Counted from the stretch's first letter, positions 48,101 to 56,286 are shown. The stretch is DNA of 64,000 nucleotides from an uncultured Bacteroidales bacterium (GCA_905235375.1 CAJOLH010000010.1:62001-126000), one strand, 5' to 3'. Notes: generated by a model not told the origin, from the sequence alone. Numbers and translations: made by a program.

Positions 48101-48669
48101 TAAACGTCTTCGTTATCGATACTGAGGTTTACTCCAACACTGGTGGACAGTCGTCGAAGGCTACTCCTCTCGGCGCTATCGCCAAGTTTGCCGCTGCTGG
48201 CAAGCGCGTGCGCAAGAAGGACCTCGGCATGATTGCCACAACTTACGGCTACGTATATGTTGCTCAGATCGCTATGGGTGCCGATCAGGCTCAGACCCTC
48301 AAGGCATTCAAGGAGGCTGAGGCATATCACGGACCATCACTCATCATCGCTTACGCTCCATGTATCAACCACGGTTTGAAGGCTGGCATGGGCAAGTCGC
48401 AGGCTGAGGAGGCTAAGGCCGTTGAGTGCGGTTACTGGCAGTTGTGGCGCTTCAATCCAGAGCTCGAAGCTCAGGGCAAGAACCCATTCATCCTCGACTC
48501 GAAGGAGCCGAACTGGGACAAGTTCCAGGACTTCCTCAAGGGCGAGGTACGCTACGCTTCCGTAATGAAGCAGTTCCCAGCTGAGGCTGGCGAGCTCTTC
48601 GCTGAGGCTGAGCAGATGGCTAAGAAGCGTTATCAGAGCTATATCCGCCAGACAAAGCTTGAGTACTAA
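45121..48669 (+). CDS. nifJ: Pyruvate:ferredoxin (flavodoxin) oxidoreductase, single-chain
   Basis: This 1182-residue homodimer-type PFOR oxidises pyruvate to acetyl-CoA and CO2, reducing ferredoxin, and is central to anaerobic energy metabolism. Domain I starts with MAKKFMTCDGNTAAAHIAY and carries the pyruvate-binding YPITPSSPMAE. The two-cluster ferredoxin domain shows CIQCNKCAYVCP and CLACGNCADVCP, the proximal cluster uses FSGACAGCGETPYVK, and thiamine diphosphate binding is in GDGASYDIGYGGLDH. Length and domain order are standard. Codon use is strongly biased, consistent with high expression. It is followed by a strong terminator. Confidence 0.98.
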   Translation: MAKKFMTCDGNTAAAHIAYMFSEVAAIYPITPSSPMAENVDEWAAQGRKNLFGETVLVQEMQSEGGAAGAVHGSLQAGALTSTFTASQGLLLMIPNMYKIAGELIPSVFHVSARTLASHALCIFGDHQDVMACRQTGFAMLAEGSVQEVMDLAAVAHLSTLTSRVPFLNFFDGFRTSHEYQKIEVIDQEDLRPLVDWDAVKAFRERALSPEHPEMRGMAENPDVFFAHRESSNPYYNAVPDIVAKYMDQVSALTGRKHRPFDFYGPADAENIIIAMGSATDCIKEVVDYKVAKGEKVGLISVHLYRPFSLKYLKEALPASVKKICVLDRTKEPGANSEPLYLDVVDALSELGCLGQIKVVGGRYGLGSNDTTPAQIIAAYDNLALNEPKNHFTLGIVDDITFTSLPVGEEVSVAPAGMFQAKFFGLGADGTVGANKNSVKIIGETTDKYCQAYFSYDSKKSGGFTCSHLRFGDEPIRSTYLVTTPNFVACHQQAYLNMYDVTRGIQDGGTFLLNTIWDGEELVNNIPNKVKAVLAQKHVKVYYINATKIAQEIGLGNRTNTILQSAFFRITGVIPVEQAVEEMKHFIVKSYGKKGEDVVNKNYAAVDRGGEYKELAVDPAWASLTAEPKVYADGDAFINEVVRPINAQDGDLLPVSSFKGIEDGTWHPGTAKFEKRGVGAFVPVWDAAKCIQCNKCAYVCPHACIRPFVMTAEEKEGFTGQTIEMKAPAAMKGMFFTMQVGVKDCLACGNCADVCPGNPKLGGSALSMKPYDDSSAEAQEEAARWNYCVNNVTSKQDLVDITANVKNSQFAQPLFEFSGACAGCGETPYVKLISQLFGDREIVANATGCSSIYSGSVPSTPYTTNAKGQGPAWANSLFEDFCEFGLGMAIAHKKIKARLVKLMNEGKACECCSDELKALFEKWIENKESAAETKVLAPQIVAACEACGCDKCKEILTYKDHLVKRSHWIIGGDGASYDIGYGGLDHVIASGEDVNVFVIDTEVYSNTGGQSSKATPLGAIAKFAAAGKRVRKKDLGMIATTYGYVYVAQIAMGADQAQTLKAFKEAEAYHGPSLIIAYAPCINHGLKAGMGKSQAEEAKAVECGYWQLWRFNPELEAQGKNPFILDSKEPNWDKFQDFLKGEVRYASVMKQFPAEAGELFAEAEQMAKKRYQSYIRQTKLEY

Positions 48670-48693
48670 TCAATCTTTGTTATCCTAATAATG

Positions 48694-48726
48694 AGCGCGT
48701 GTCCATAAGGGCACGCGCTTTCTTTG
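48694..48726 (+). terminator. Rho-independent terminator of nifJ
   Basis: AGCGCGTG (48694-48701) pairs with CACGCGCT (48712-48719), followed by TTCTTTG. Confidence 0.9.
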
Positions 48727-48761
48727 TTTATAGATGAAATTCAAATAGAGGATTCTAAATA

Positions 48762-49286
48762 TTAAATGATTTGATGCTTCTCCTCTTCGGTCCAATCCTT
48801 GTAGGGATGGCGGGCAAGAGCGTTGTTGCGATAGCGCCGGTCGTGTGATACATCTCTTCCGATCCAGTCGGGTATTTCGAACTGCGTCTCTTCGCAGGGA
48901 ACTTCGATTTCTGCAAGGATGAGACCCTCGTTATCGCCATGGAAGACATCGACTTCCCAGAACAGACCCTCGATGGGCATGCCGTCGGGGAGTTGCGCCT
49001 TGACATTGGGGATGACGTAACGCGTCTTTTCGACCTGAGGCTTCTCACAAAGCAATTCGAGCATCTGGCGTGCATCGGATTCAGGTATGGGGTATTCGAA
49101 TTCGTGGCGCGAGAGATTGACGGCATGATCCTTGAACGTGACAAAGCCGCGTGTGCCGGCAATGCGGACTCGGACGGTCATCCCGTTGCGTGTAGGGATA
49201 TAGCCTTGACGATAAAGTGTTCCTTGTCCGAGCATCTTGAAACGGTCGGAAGTGACCAGAAATTTGTGTTCGATTTCTTGTGCCAT
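48762..49286 (-). CDS. CYTH-domain protein (triphosphate tunnel metalloenzyme)
   Basis: The 174-residue protein opens with the CYTH signature ExExK (E4, E6, K8 in MAQEIEHKFLV) and has RVRIAGTRGFVTFK, then EVDVFHGDNEGLILAEIEV, giving the alternating charged strands of the tunnel fold. Family members hydrolyse inorganic triphosphate or thiamine triphosphate, or act as class IV adenylate cyclases. Short bacterial forms like this are usually triphosphatases. It is convergent with nifJ. A -7-like TATTTTTGC lies on the minus strand at 49383-49375. Confidence 0.92.
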   Translation of the reverse strand: MAQEIEHKFLVTSDRFKMLGQGTLYRQGYIPTRNGMTVRVRIAGTRGFVTFKDHAVNLSRHEFEYPIPESDARQMLELLCEKPQVEKTRYVIPNVKAQLPDGMPIEGLFWEVDVFHGDNEGLILAEIEVPCEETQFEIPDWIGRDVSHDRRYRNNALARHPYKDWTEEEKHQII

Positions 49287-49384
49287 ATATGTACTATTTT
49301 GTCTTTAGTTGTATGTTTTTTGAGCAATATTAGCCGAAATTATATGTTCTTTAACATATTTTGATACTTTTCTTGCAAAAATAT

Positions 49385-49416
49385 TTTGATATGTGCAAAA
49401 ATAATGTTATCTTTGC
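49385..49416 (+). promoter_or_regulatory. Plus-strand promoter with no coding gene downstream
   Basis: TTTG (49385-49388) and TATCTTTGC (49408-49416) with a 19-bp spacer make one of the best promoters in the window. The next genes on both sides are on the minus strand. Confidence 0.75.
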
Positions 49417-49421
49417 ATCAC

Positions 49422-49520
49422 ATAAGAGAAATACAAAACCATCTTTATAATCTTAAATTTTCCATATAAGAACAACACATGAGGTCTTGACTCGTGAGAG
49501 TCGAGACCTCGTCATTTCTT
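49422..49520 (+). ncRNA. Candidate small RNA
   Basis: Transcription from the promoter at 49385-49416 would give an RNA of about 90-100 bases. It ends in the 13-bp hairpin GAGGTCTTGACTC (about 49483-49495) with GAGTCGAGACCTC (49500-49512), then GTCATTTCTTT. No open frame of more than a few codons lies inside. The hairpin also serves the 3' end of the DUF4435 gene on the other strand, so it could simply be that gene's terminator; the promoter is the argument for a separate RNA. No family is recognised. Confidence 0.45.
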
Positions 49521-50639
49521 TGGAGAAACTATGCTGTGCACGTCTTCCTTGATTTTTCGTATCTCCTCATATTCGTCGAAACAGAGTTCTTTGAGCATTT
49601 CCTTTTCGAACTTTCGGTTAATGCGTGCACCGATTCGAATGACCATATCATAAAGTTGGTGCCCACGGACGAAGAGGTAGCAATTGTCGCGACGCACCCC
49701 CATCGCATTGCAACGCGCCTCAAACCACGAGTTGTCAGCATCGGGATAGGAGCGTTTGAGATGGGAGAGGAACTTGTGGCAACGAGTTTTGAGAACACGA
49801 AGCACTGAAAGACCGTTGTTGTCAGCCGAATGGGCTCCAACGGGGAGCGTGATGAGCCGATGAAAGGTGGCCTGCGGGAAAGCATCAGGACTGACTTCAC
49901 GCAGATATAGCTGCCAGACGAGCAGAGGATATACACAGCGCGAGTAAGTTTCGAAGAAGAATTTCCAGTCGAAGCGCGTATCGTGTCGAGAAGTCACTGT
50001 TGCCTCAGCGAGCTCGTCGTTGTCTTCATTAGGAGTACCTTCGCGGTCATTCTTGGGAGCGTTTACGCTATCTTCTTCATCATCGAAAACGAAGTCGTCA
50101 GTTGCGTGTATTTCAGGTTCGGCTGAGTTTGCCTCGGTGTTAGCCTTGGTTGTCTTCATCTGTTGCAGCAATTCTGACTCAGGGCTGTTTTTGTCGTAGA
50201 TTTCTGTGCTTGCCGTGCTGGCATCAGTGACGCGTTGGCAGTTTTTCCAGAAACAGAAGTGATTTTCGAAAGAGTAGGTGTAGGTTTGCAGAATGAAGTG
50301 CTTGGCATCGATGTTGGGTTCCTCGCTGAGATAGCGGTAATCGGAGTCGATGGCAATCCAGAAATTCTGGTCAAGGAAATCGCGGTATTGCAGACACTGG
50401 GTGCAACCACTGGTCATATTTCCACCGATGCTGCGGCTGCCTGATATGAAGCGGAACCTGCCTTCCGGATATGCATCGTGGAGCACTTTCCACCAGAACA
50501 CTTCGTCGTTCTTATTCTCGATGTGCACTGCTGCAGTGTTGCCACGCAGACGAAGCTCCGCCTTGAAACGTTTAGCGGCGCTTTCGTAGAATGCATGCTT
50601 TTCGGCATTTGTATAATGAGGTCTGGGTTCGAGTTTCAT
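49512..50639 (-). CDS. DUF4435 (TOPRIM-like) domain protein
   Basis: The 375-residue protein shows the TOPRIM-like pattern of DUF4435: the glutamate in VHIENKNDEVFWWKVL (E41), the acidic pair in FWIAIDSDYRYL (D98, D100) and the family motif TYSFENHFC (about 121-129). An acidic low-complexity insertion (about 137-220, with FVFDDEEDS) separates the core from a helical C-terminal region. DUF4435 proteins often pair with SMC/ABC-type ATPases, and the PARIS anti-phage effector AriB is one. An ATPase of that type lies at 52529, across a divergent pair of genes. Its gene follows the ECF sigma gene by 30 bp on the same strand. Confidence 0.85.
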   Translation of the reverse strand: MKLEPRPHYTNAEKHAFYESAAKRFKAELRLRGNTAAVHIENKNDEVFWWKVLHDAYPEGRFRFISGSRSIGGNMTSGCTQCLQYRDFLDQNFWIAIDSDYRYLSEEPNIDAKHFILQTYTYSFENHFCFWKNCQRVTDASTASTEIYDKNSPESELLQQMKTTKANTEANSAEPEIHATDDFVFDDEEDSVNAPKNDREGTPNEDNDELAEATVTSRHDTRFDWKFFFETYSRCVYPLLVWQLYLREVSPDAFPQATFHRLITLPVGAHSADNNGLSVLRVLKTRCHKFLSHLKRSYPDADNSWFEARCNAMGVRRDNCYLFVRGHQLYDMVIRIGARINRKFEKEMLKELCFDEYEEIRKIKEDVHSIVSPKK

Positions 50640-50669
50640 GGGATTCAGGATTTGTGTAAGACGTCTGTC

Positions 50670-51251
50670 TTACACGGCCAGCATAATATTGTGCTGTTCG
50701 GCCATCTTGCGCATGTTGAGGATAGCATAGCGCACACGACCCAGCGCAGTGTTAATGCTGATTTTCTTGATATCTGCAATTTCTTTAAACGATAAGCCCA
50801 TATAGAACCGCAGCTTGATTATTTCACGCTGACTGGCCGGGAGGTATCCGATAAGCCGACGTACTTCCTCTATGGTTTGCTGTCCAGATATTTCTTCCTC
50901 AAAGGATGGAGAGCAGAGCTCCATGTCGTTGAAGATGTCATACCCTGCTTCGGTGGGGTTGACGAACTGTGCATTCTGCTCCTGGCGATAAATATCGACA
51001 ATCAAATTTCGTGCCACACGATAAAGATATCCTTGGAAGCGCCCCTTTTCGTTGTAGCGTTTTTGCTTGATTGTAACAATAACTCTGGTGAAGGTATCCT
51101 GAAAGATGTCTTCAGCCATTTCCCGATTCTGCACGAGAACGTAGATGTAGGTGTACAGTTTCTCCTTGTAGCGGTACAATAGCTCATCAAAAGCCTCATT
51201 CACCCCCTGTTCGAAGAGGGTGACGAGTCTGTCATCTGATAGATTTTTCAT
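50670..51251 (-). CDS. ECF-type RNA polymerase sigma factor
   Basis: This 193-residue protein has sigma-70 region 2 (EAFDELLYRYKEKLYTYIYV, AEDIFQDTFTRV) and region 4 (LPASQREIIKLRFYMGLSFK, then EIADIKKISINTALGRVR). Region 3 is absent, as in ECF sigma factors. No anti-sigma gene (FecR type) is adjacent, so control is not by the usual SusC/FecR relay. A downstream DUF4435 gene 30 bp away is probably co-transcribed. The divergent 311-bp region between it and the nucleotidyltransferase may carry its target sites; the minus-strand TCATCTTTGC near 51340 is an imperfect -7 element. Confidence 0.92.
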   Translation of the reverse strand: MKNLSDDRLVTLFEQGVNEAFDELLYRYKEKLYTYIYVLVQNREMAEDIFQDTFTRVIVTIKQKRYNEKGRFQGYLYRVARNLIVDIYRQEQNAQFVNPTEAGYDIFNDMELCSPSFEEEISGQQTIEEVRRLIGYLPASQREIIKLRFYMGLSFKEIADIKKISINTALGRVRYAILNMRKMAEQHNIMLAV

Positions 51252-51562
51252 CTGATCTCTATATTAATTAATACTAGAGTAGATGTTTTCCTATAGGCGT
51301 ATCGTTTTAGTTGTTTGTTAATTATAATCCGTTGCAAAGATGATAATTTTTTTAATAAGTTAGCCAAAAATACTAAAAAATTCATCATTTTTTAACGATT
51401 TTATATTTTTTAAGTATTTTTTTGGCGAAGTTATACAATATTTTTGTATTTTTGCAGAACAATATATGCAATAATCTTGGCGTGATGTTGCATTTTCTTG
51501 AGGAGACAGAACTAACTTGTCAAATTGTTGACACATTATTTAATTTATAAAAAAGAAACAAA
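51252..51562. promoter_or_regulatory. Divergent intergenic region with promoter and inverted repeat
   Basis: The 311 bp are AT-rich. A plus-strand promoter, TTTG (51421-51424) and TATTTTTGC (51447-51455), serves the nucleotidyltransferase gene with a leader of about 100 bases. The leader contains the inverted repeat TGTCAA-ATTG-TTGACA (51518-51533), a possible operator. Confidence 0.65.
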
Positions 51563-52465
51563 ATGAAACCTACACTTTTCGTCCTTGCTGCCGGTATGGG
51601 CAGTCGTTATGGTGGGTTGAAGCAGCTGGATGGGCTTGGACCCAACGGTGAGACCATCATGGATTACTCGATTTATGATGCCATCAAGGCCGGTTTCGGC
51701 AAAGTGGTATTCGTTATTCGTCGTGTATTCGAGAAGGACTTTCGTGAAAAGATTGTCTCGAAATATGAGGGCCGAATTCCTGTGGAACTTGTATTCCAGG
51801 ATCTTGACAATCTTCCTGCTGGCTTCAAGGTTCCCGAGGGTCGTGAGAAGCCATGGGGTACCAACCATGCAGTCCTGATGGGCAAGAATGTCATACACGA
51901 GCCTTTTGCTGTAATCAATGCTGACGACTACTATGGAAGCGAAAGTTTCCAGGTGCTTGCTGACTACCTCACCAGTGTTGAAGGGACGACAGGCAAGTAT
52001 GCCATGGTGGGATATCGCGTTTGCAACACACTTTCGGAAGGTGGCACAGTGGCTCGTGGTGTCTGTGAAACCAATGCCGAGGGTTTCTTGACCAAGGTGA
52101 CCGAGCGTACAAAGATTATTCGCGAAGAGGACGGCAAGATCCGATTTATCGAGCCCGAAGGAAAGACTGAAATTGCTGAGAACACACCAGTCAGCATGAA
52201 TATGTGGGCATTGACTCCAGATTATTTCAAGTATTCGGAGGAGTGTTTCGTATCTTTCCTCAAAGAGCATGGACAGGAACTCAAGTCGGAGTTTTTCATC
52301 CCTCTTGTCATTGATACGCTCATCAATGGCGGCAAAGCAACCTGCAAGGTGCTTGACACTCCATCGCGCTGGTTCGGTGTGACCTATGCCACTGATCGTC
52401 CTGCCGTTGTGGCCAAATTCAAGGAACTCCACGACTCCGGTCTTTATCCAAACAAGTTGTTCTGA
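51563..52465 (+). CDS. Nucleotidyltransferase (NTP_transferase family)
   Basis: The 300-residue protein has the sugar-1-phosphate nucleotidyltransferase signature FVLAAGMGSRYGGLKQLDGL at the N-terminus and the metal-binding INADDYYG motif near residue 120. Such enzymes activate sugar phosphates as NDP-sugars. The sugar and nucleotide are not evident, and no dedicated glycan cluster is next to it. The AAA ATPase gene follows by 63 bp on the same strand, suggesting co-transcription. Confidence 0.88.
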   Translation: MKPTLFVLAAGMGSRYGGLKQLDGLGPNGETIMDYSIYDAIKAGFGKVVFVIRRVFEKDFREKIVSKYEGRIPVELVFQDLDNLPAGFKVPEGREKPWGTNHAVLMGKNVIHEPFAVINADDYYGSESFQVLADYLTSVEGTTGKYAMVGYRVCNTLSEGGTVARGVCETNAEGFLTKVTERTKIIREEDGKIRFIEPEGKTEIAENTPVSMNMWALTPDYFKYSEECFVSFLKEHGQELKSEFFIPLVIDTLINGGKATCKVLDTPSRWFGVTYATDRPAVVAKFKELHDSGLYPNKLF

Positions 52466-52528
52466 GACCCGCTATCGTCCATTGGCTTCCACTGATTTAG
52501 TAAACTTACTCTAACTCCCATTGAATAT

Positions 52529-53380
52529 ATGGTTAACATCAAAGATATCGTTATCGACTCCATGTGGGGTGATACCTCGCTCGAATGGCATGGCCTCGAT
52601 CCTAATATCAATATTGTGGTGGGACAGAATGGTTTCGGTAAGACAACCATGCTGAATCTTATCCGTGCCGTGTTGATGAAGGATGATAAGACAGTCCGTC
52701 AGTTGAAAGCCAAGGTACATATTAATACCCAGATAACCAATCAGGAGACAGGTGAGAGTTCGTTGGGCGAGTTGTATTGCGATGGGAAGCAGGTGATTCA
52801 TAAGCCTTCCTTTGGAGGATACGATTCACAGTCTTGTTTCTACTACGTCAATACGTTTGACGTGCCAGCCTCGAAGAAATCTTCCTTGTCGCAACTTGGT
52901 TTGACGCTCGATCAGGTACTTTATCAGCGCAATCCGGAGGTGTTCAGCTTTTCCGATTATCGTTTGAGTATGCTGAAGGACTTGCGTGCCGCCATGCGTA
53001 TGCAGGATAGGATTGACAAGTTCTTCGAATTAATTAACTCTCTGTTTTCGATGACAGGGAAAACGATTGATATTGATGACAAGAACCGCGTCATCTTCCG
53101 CAAAGGAAAGCAGGTTATCGACATGGAGAAGCTTTCGGCGGGCGAGAAACAGATCCTGTTGCTCCTCTTCACACTTTTTCTGATGGAGGATCGTTCGACG
53201 GTGCTTCTTTTGGACGAGCCCGAGATTTCTCTGCATATAGAGTGGCAGGATAGGCTTATTCAGCTGATGCTCGACCTGAACCCCAACTGCCAGATCATCA
53301 TGACAACCCATTCGCCCAATATTTTTGCCGATGGGTGGGAAGACAAACTGGTGTTCATCTCCGATCTCGTAAAAAGGTAG
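52529..53380 (+). CDS. SMC/ABC-type AAA ATPase
   Basis: The 283-residue ATPase has Walker A VGQNGFGKTT (about 31-40), ABC signature LSAGEKQ (near 203), Walker B VLLLDEPEISLH and the switch histidine in IMTTHSPNIF. No coiled-coil arm or nuclease domain is attached, so it is a compact ATP-binding-only protein. Proteins like it occur with DUF4435 partners, including in the PARIS defence system (AriA), and the only DUF4435 gene here lies 1.9 kb away on the opposite strand. Its function is not known from sequence alone. A strong terminator follows. Confidence 0.88.
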   Translation: MVNIKDIVIDSMWGDTSLEWHGLDPNINIVVGQNGFGKTTMLNLIRAVLMKDDKTVRQLKAKVHINTQITNQETGESSLGELYCDGKQVIHKPSFGGYDSQSCFYYVNTFDVPASKKSSLSQLGLTLDQVLYQRNPEVFSFSDYRLSMLKDLRAAMRMQDRIDKFFELINSLFSMTGKTIDIDDKNRVIFRKGKQVIDMEKLSAGEKQILLLLFTLFLMEDRSTVLLLDEPEISLHIEWQDRLIQLMLDLNPNCQIIMTTHSPNIFADGWEDKLVFISDLVKR

Positions 53381-53427
53381 GTTGTTCGTCTGAGGGATTT
53401 CTCAATCCCTTCTTTGGAAACACGTAA

Positions 53428-53467
53428 AAAAGATGCTGTGTGATTCTTGTCACGCAGCATCTTTTTT
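53428..53467. terminator. Bidirectional rho-independent terminator
   Basis: AAAGATGCTG-GTG (from 53428) pairs with CAC-CAGCATCTTT (to 53467), with A-tract and T-tract on either side. It separates the convergent ATPase and uvrB genes. Confidence 0.94.
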
Positions 53468-53538
53468 TTGATTCGTTCCCGTTCGCATTCTTATGCACGT
53501 TCGATGTCGCTTTTCATTTAGATAAAGTTTCTGAGGAG

Positions 53539-55611
53539 TTACTTCAGATGCTCCAGCTTTTCGGAAAGCATGAGCATATAATCGCGAAGATTGGCTGCTT
53601 CCATAAAGTCGAGGGCCTTGGCTGCCGCGAGCATCTTCTGCTTGGTCTTGTCGATTTCGTTTTGCAGGAATTCTTTTGTAAGTGGACGCAGCCTTGCGTG
53701 ATCTTGGACATCATAACAGCCATCGGCCACATGCTGACTGTAGAGGCTTTCGTCAATCTGTGGTACGTTTGGTTGCTGCTTTTTCGCTTCGAACGATGTG
53801 CGTGTATCGGTAAGTTGCTCATTGTCGAGAAGGCTTTTTCGCGGTTTCACAATCTGCGTCGGTGTGATGCCATTTTCTTCATTGTAGTGTATTTGTTTCA
53901 TGCGGCGCCGTTCGGTCTCGTTAATGCATCGCTTCATCGATCCGGTGATAGTGTCTGCATACATGATGGCCCGCCCATGAATATTGCGTGCAGCTCTGCC
54001 GACAGTTTGCGTCAGACTCCTTTCGTTACGCAGAAAACCTTCCTTGTCTGCATCGAGAATGGCTACGAGGGATACCTCGGGAAGATCAAGCCCCTCGCGC
54101 AGCAGATTTACGCCTACCAGAACATCGTAGGTGCCCTCTCGCAACTCGTCCATGATGCGAACACGATCCAAAGTATCGACATCGGAATGGATATAAGCGC
54201 AATGTATGCCATGTTCGCGAAGGTATTCATCGAGTTCTTCGGCCATCTTCTTGGTCAGTGTGGTGACCAGAGTACGCTCGCCTGCTTCGATGGTCTTTTG
54301 GATTTCTTCCATCAGGTCGTCAATCTGATTCTCAGAAGGCCGTACTTCGATAGTCGGGTCAAGAAGTCCTGTCGGACGTATTAACTGTTCGGCCACAATA
54401 CCTTCGCAGCGTTCCAGCTCATAATCGGCTGGAGTCGCGCTGACATAAATGGTGGAAGGGGTGAGAGCCTCGAATTCCTCGAATTTCAGAGGTCGGTTGT
54501 CGATGGCAGCAGGAAGGCGGAAGCCATATTCGACGAGCGTGGTTTTGCGTTTGAAGTCGCCTCCGCTCATGGCGTGAATCTGGGGAATGGTGACGTGACT
54601 CTCATCGACGATGAGCAGAAAATCCTTCGGGAAATAGTCCAACAGGCAGAAGGGCCGGCTTCCAGGCGGACGACCGTCGAAATAGCGGGAATAATTTTCA
54701 ACACCTGAGCAGTAGCCAACTTCCTTGATCATCTCTAAGTCATAAGTTACGCGCTCCTTGATACGGGCGGCTTTCTCAGGCTCTCCAATACTTTCGAAAT
54801 AATCTATTTGCTTGCCCAGATCCAATGTAATCTCATCGACTGCACGATCTACACGATCCTTGGTGGTGGTGAAAATATTGGCAGGGCTGATGACGTAGCG
54901 ATCCATCCGCTGTAGCGTATGTCCGGTCATGACATCAAGTGTTTCAATCTCTTCTATTTCATCGAAACAGAAGTGGATGCGCACAATAAGGTCGGTGGCA
55001 GCCAGGAAAACGTCCACCGTTTCGCCTTTGCATTGGAAATTTCCGCGCTGGAGGGCTACATCGTTGCGTGTATATTGTGCATTCAGAAGTGCACGTAACA
55101 ATTCGTCCCTTCCAATCTGCTGGCCTACTTCCACAGTTATCATATTGTTGTGGAAATCTTCAGGGTTGCCGATGCCATACAGGCAGCTGACCGAAGAAAC
55201 TACAATGACATCCCTACGCCCTGACAGCAGCGCGTAAGTAGCAGAAAGCCTAAGTTGGTCGAGCTCCATATTGATGGCCAAATCCTTCTCAATATAAGTG
55301 TCGCTGGCTGGCAGATATGCTTCCGGCTGGTAATAGTCGTAGTAGCTGACAAAGTACTCGACCTGATTATTGGGAAAGAAGGCGCGCATCTCGCTGTAGA
55401 GCTGTGCAGCAAGAGTCTTATTGTGACTAAGAATGAGTGTCGGTCGTTCGGTTTGCTGAATAATGTTCGCCATTGTGAATGTTTTGCCGGAACCCGTAAC
55501 ACCTAACAGGGTTTGTGCGGGAATTCCGGACAACACACCTTCCGACAATTGACGGATGGCTTCTGGCTGATCGCCCATCGGCTTGTAATCGGATTTCAGG
55601 TCGAAGGTCAT
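53539..55611 (-). CDS. uvrB: Excinuclease ABC subunit B
   Basis: UvrB is the damage-verifying helicase of nucleotide excision repair. The ATG at 55611 gives 690 residues; a longer frame with a TTG at 55650 is rejected because that codon lies in the promoter -7 element. Visible motifs are YKPMGDQPEAIRQL, Walker A GVTGSGKT (37-44), the beta-hairpin YYDYYQPEAYLPASDTYIEKD, helicase motifs DESHVTIPQ and VGRAARN, and a C-terminal UvrC-binding UVR domain with ALDFMEAANLRDYM. It is a single-gene unit with its own promoter. Confidence 0.97.
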   Translation of the reverse strand: MTFDLKSDYKPMGDQPEAIRQLSEGVLSGIPAQTLLGVTGSGKTFTMANIIQQTERPTLILSHNKTLAAQLYSEMRAFFPNNQVEYFVSYYDYYQPEAYLPASDTYIEKDLAINMELDQLRLSATYALLSGRRDVIVVSSVSCLYGIGNPEDFHNNMITVEVGQQIGRDELLRALLNAQYTRNDVALQRGNFQCKGETVDVFLAATDLIVRIHFCFDEIEEIETLDVMTGHTLQRMDRYVISPANIFTTTKDRVDRAVDEITLDLGKQIDYFESIGEPEKAARIKERVTYDLEMIKEVGYCSGVENYSRYFDGRPPGSRPFCLLDYFPKDFLLIVDESHVTIPQIHAMSGGDFKRKTTLVEYGFRLPAAIDNRPLKFEEFEALTPSTIYVSATPADYELERCEGIVAEQLIRPTGLLDPTIEVRPSENQIDDLMEEIQKTIEAGERTLVTTLTKKMAEELDEYLREHGIHCAYIHSDVDTLDRVRIMDELREGTYDVLVGVNLLREGLDLPEVSLVAILDADKEGFLRNERSLTQTVGRAARNIHGRAIMYADTITGSMKRCINETERRRMKQIHYNEENGITPTQIVKPRKSLLDNEQLTDTRTSFEAKKQQPNVPQIDESLYSQHVADGCYDVQDHARLRPLTKEFLQNEIDKTKQKMLAAAKALDFMEAANLRDYMLMLSEKLEHLK

Positions 55612-55646
55612 GCTGAAAGGGGGAAAGTTCAATAGATTAAAAGTGC

Positions 55647-55678
55647 GCAAAGATAGTTATTCTCTCGCGCACTACAAA
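55647..55678 (-). promoter_or_regulatory. Promoter of uvrB
   Basis: On the minus strand TATCTTTGC (55655-55647) and TTTG (55678-55675) are 19 bp apart. The position fixes the uvrB start at 55611. Confidence 0.82.
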
Positions 55679-55749
55679 ATATATGTATAAAAAAATTCTG
55701 AATAATAATAATAATAAGTAATTGGAATCGTGGTTATCATTTGCAACTG

Positions 55750-56286
55750 TCAATTCTGTGGTTTGAAGATGTTGCCTATCATATCGCGCAATCCATCTAT
55801 GAATGATTTGTTGTAGCTCTCATCATTGAAGTCAATTTGTTGCACATCGTATATGAAGTTGCACAGGTCATCGGCGCCACTGGCCTTCTGTTTGAATTTG
55901 AGTTCCATCTTGTCTTCACCGAGTGGAAGGGGAAGATAGCTGATGTCCCAAAGGTCTTCAGAACTTTGTGGTTTGGATAGTACGTAATAGACTGCACTTT
56001 TTTCGTCGTGCACTTCAGGATTCAGACGGATAGCTGCATACTTCACTTCTTCATACTTCTTAGGCTGGGGAAGTTTGAAGATGATAAGAAGTGTGCGGTC
56101 TGGGAGAGCTTGGCAAAAAATCTCAATTTGGTTCCAAAGAATATGATTGCTTCGTTTGTGTCCCTGATCGGGAAAGACCTTCTTCCATGTGTCAATATCA
56201 ACCAGTGCATGCAGAGGCATGGTACCTCTAACGTATTCAAAGACCAGGCGTGGGAGAAATATTTTAGAGAACTGAACGGTTTCCAT
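55750..56286 (-). CDS. Hypothetical protein
   Basis: The 178-residue cytosolic protein has no signal peptide, membrane segment or motif that I recognise. It has mixed beta-strand-like stretches (RTLLIIFKLPQP, SAVYYVLSKPQS) and an acidic C-terminal helix region. The ATG at 56286 follows an AT-rich region without a clear -7 element. Base composition is a little more AT-rich than its neighbours, which may indicate a lineage-specific or acquired gene. It lies 138 bp upstream of the uvrB start on the same strand. Confidence 0.65.
   Translation of the reverse strand: METVQFSKIFLPRLVFEYVRGTMPLHALVDIDTWKKVFPDQGHKRSNHILWNQIEIFCQALPDRTLLIIFKLPQPKKYEEVKYAAIRLNPEVHDEKSAVYYVLSKPQSSEDLWDISYLPLPLGEDKMELKFKQKASGADDLCNFIYDVQQIDFNDESYNKSFIDGLRDMIGNIFKPQN

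Noticed and set aside
55612-55650. TTG start giving a 13-residue longer UvrB
   Set aside because: The TTG lies within the -7 element, upstream of the expected transcription start.
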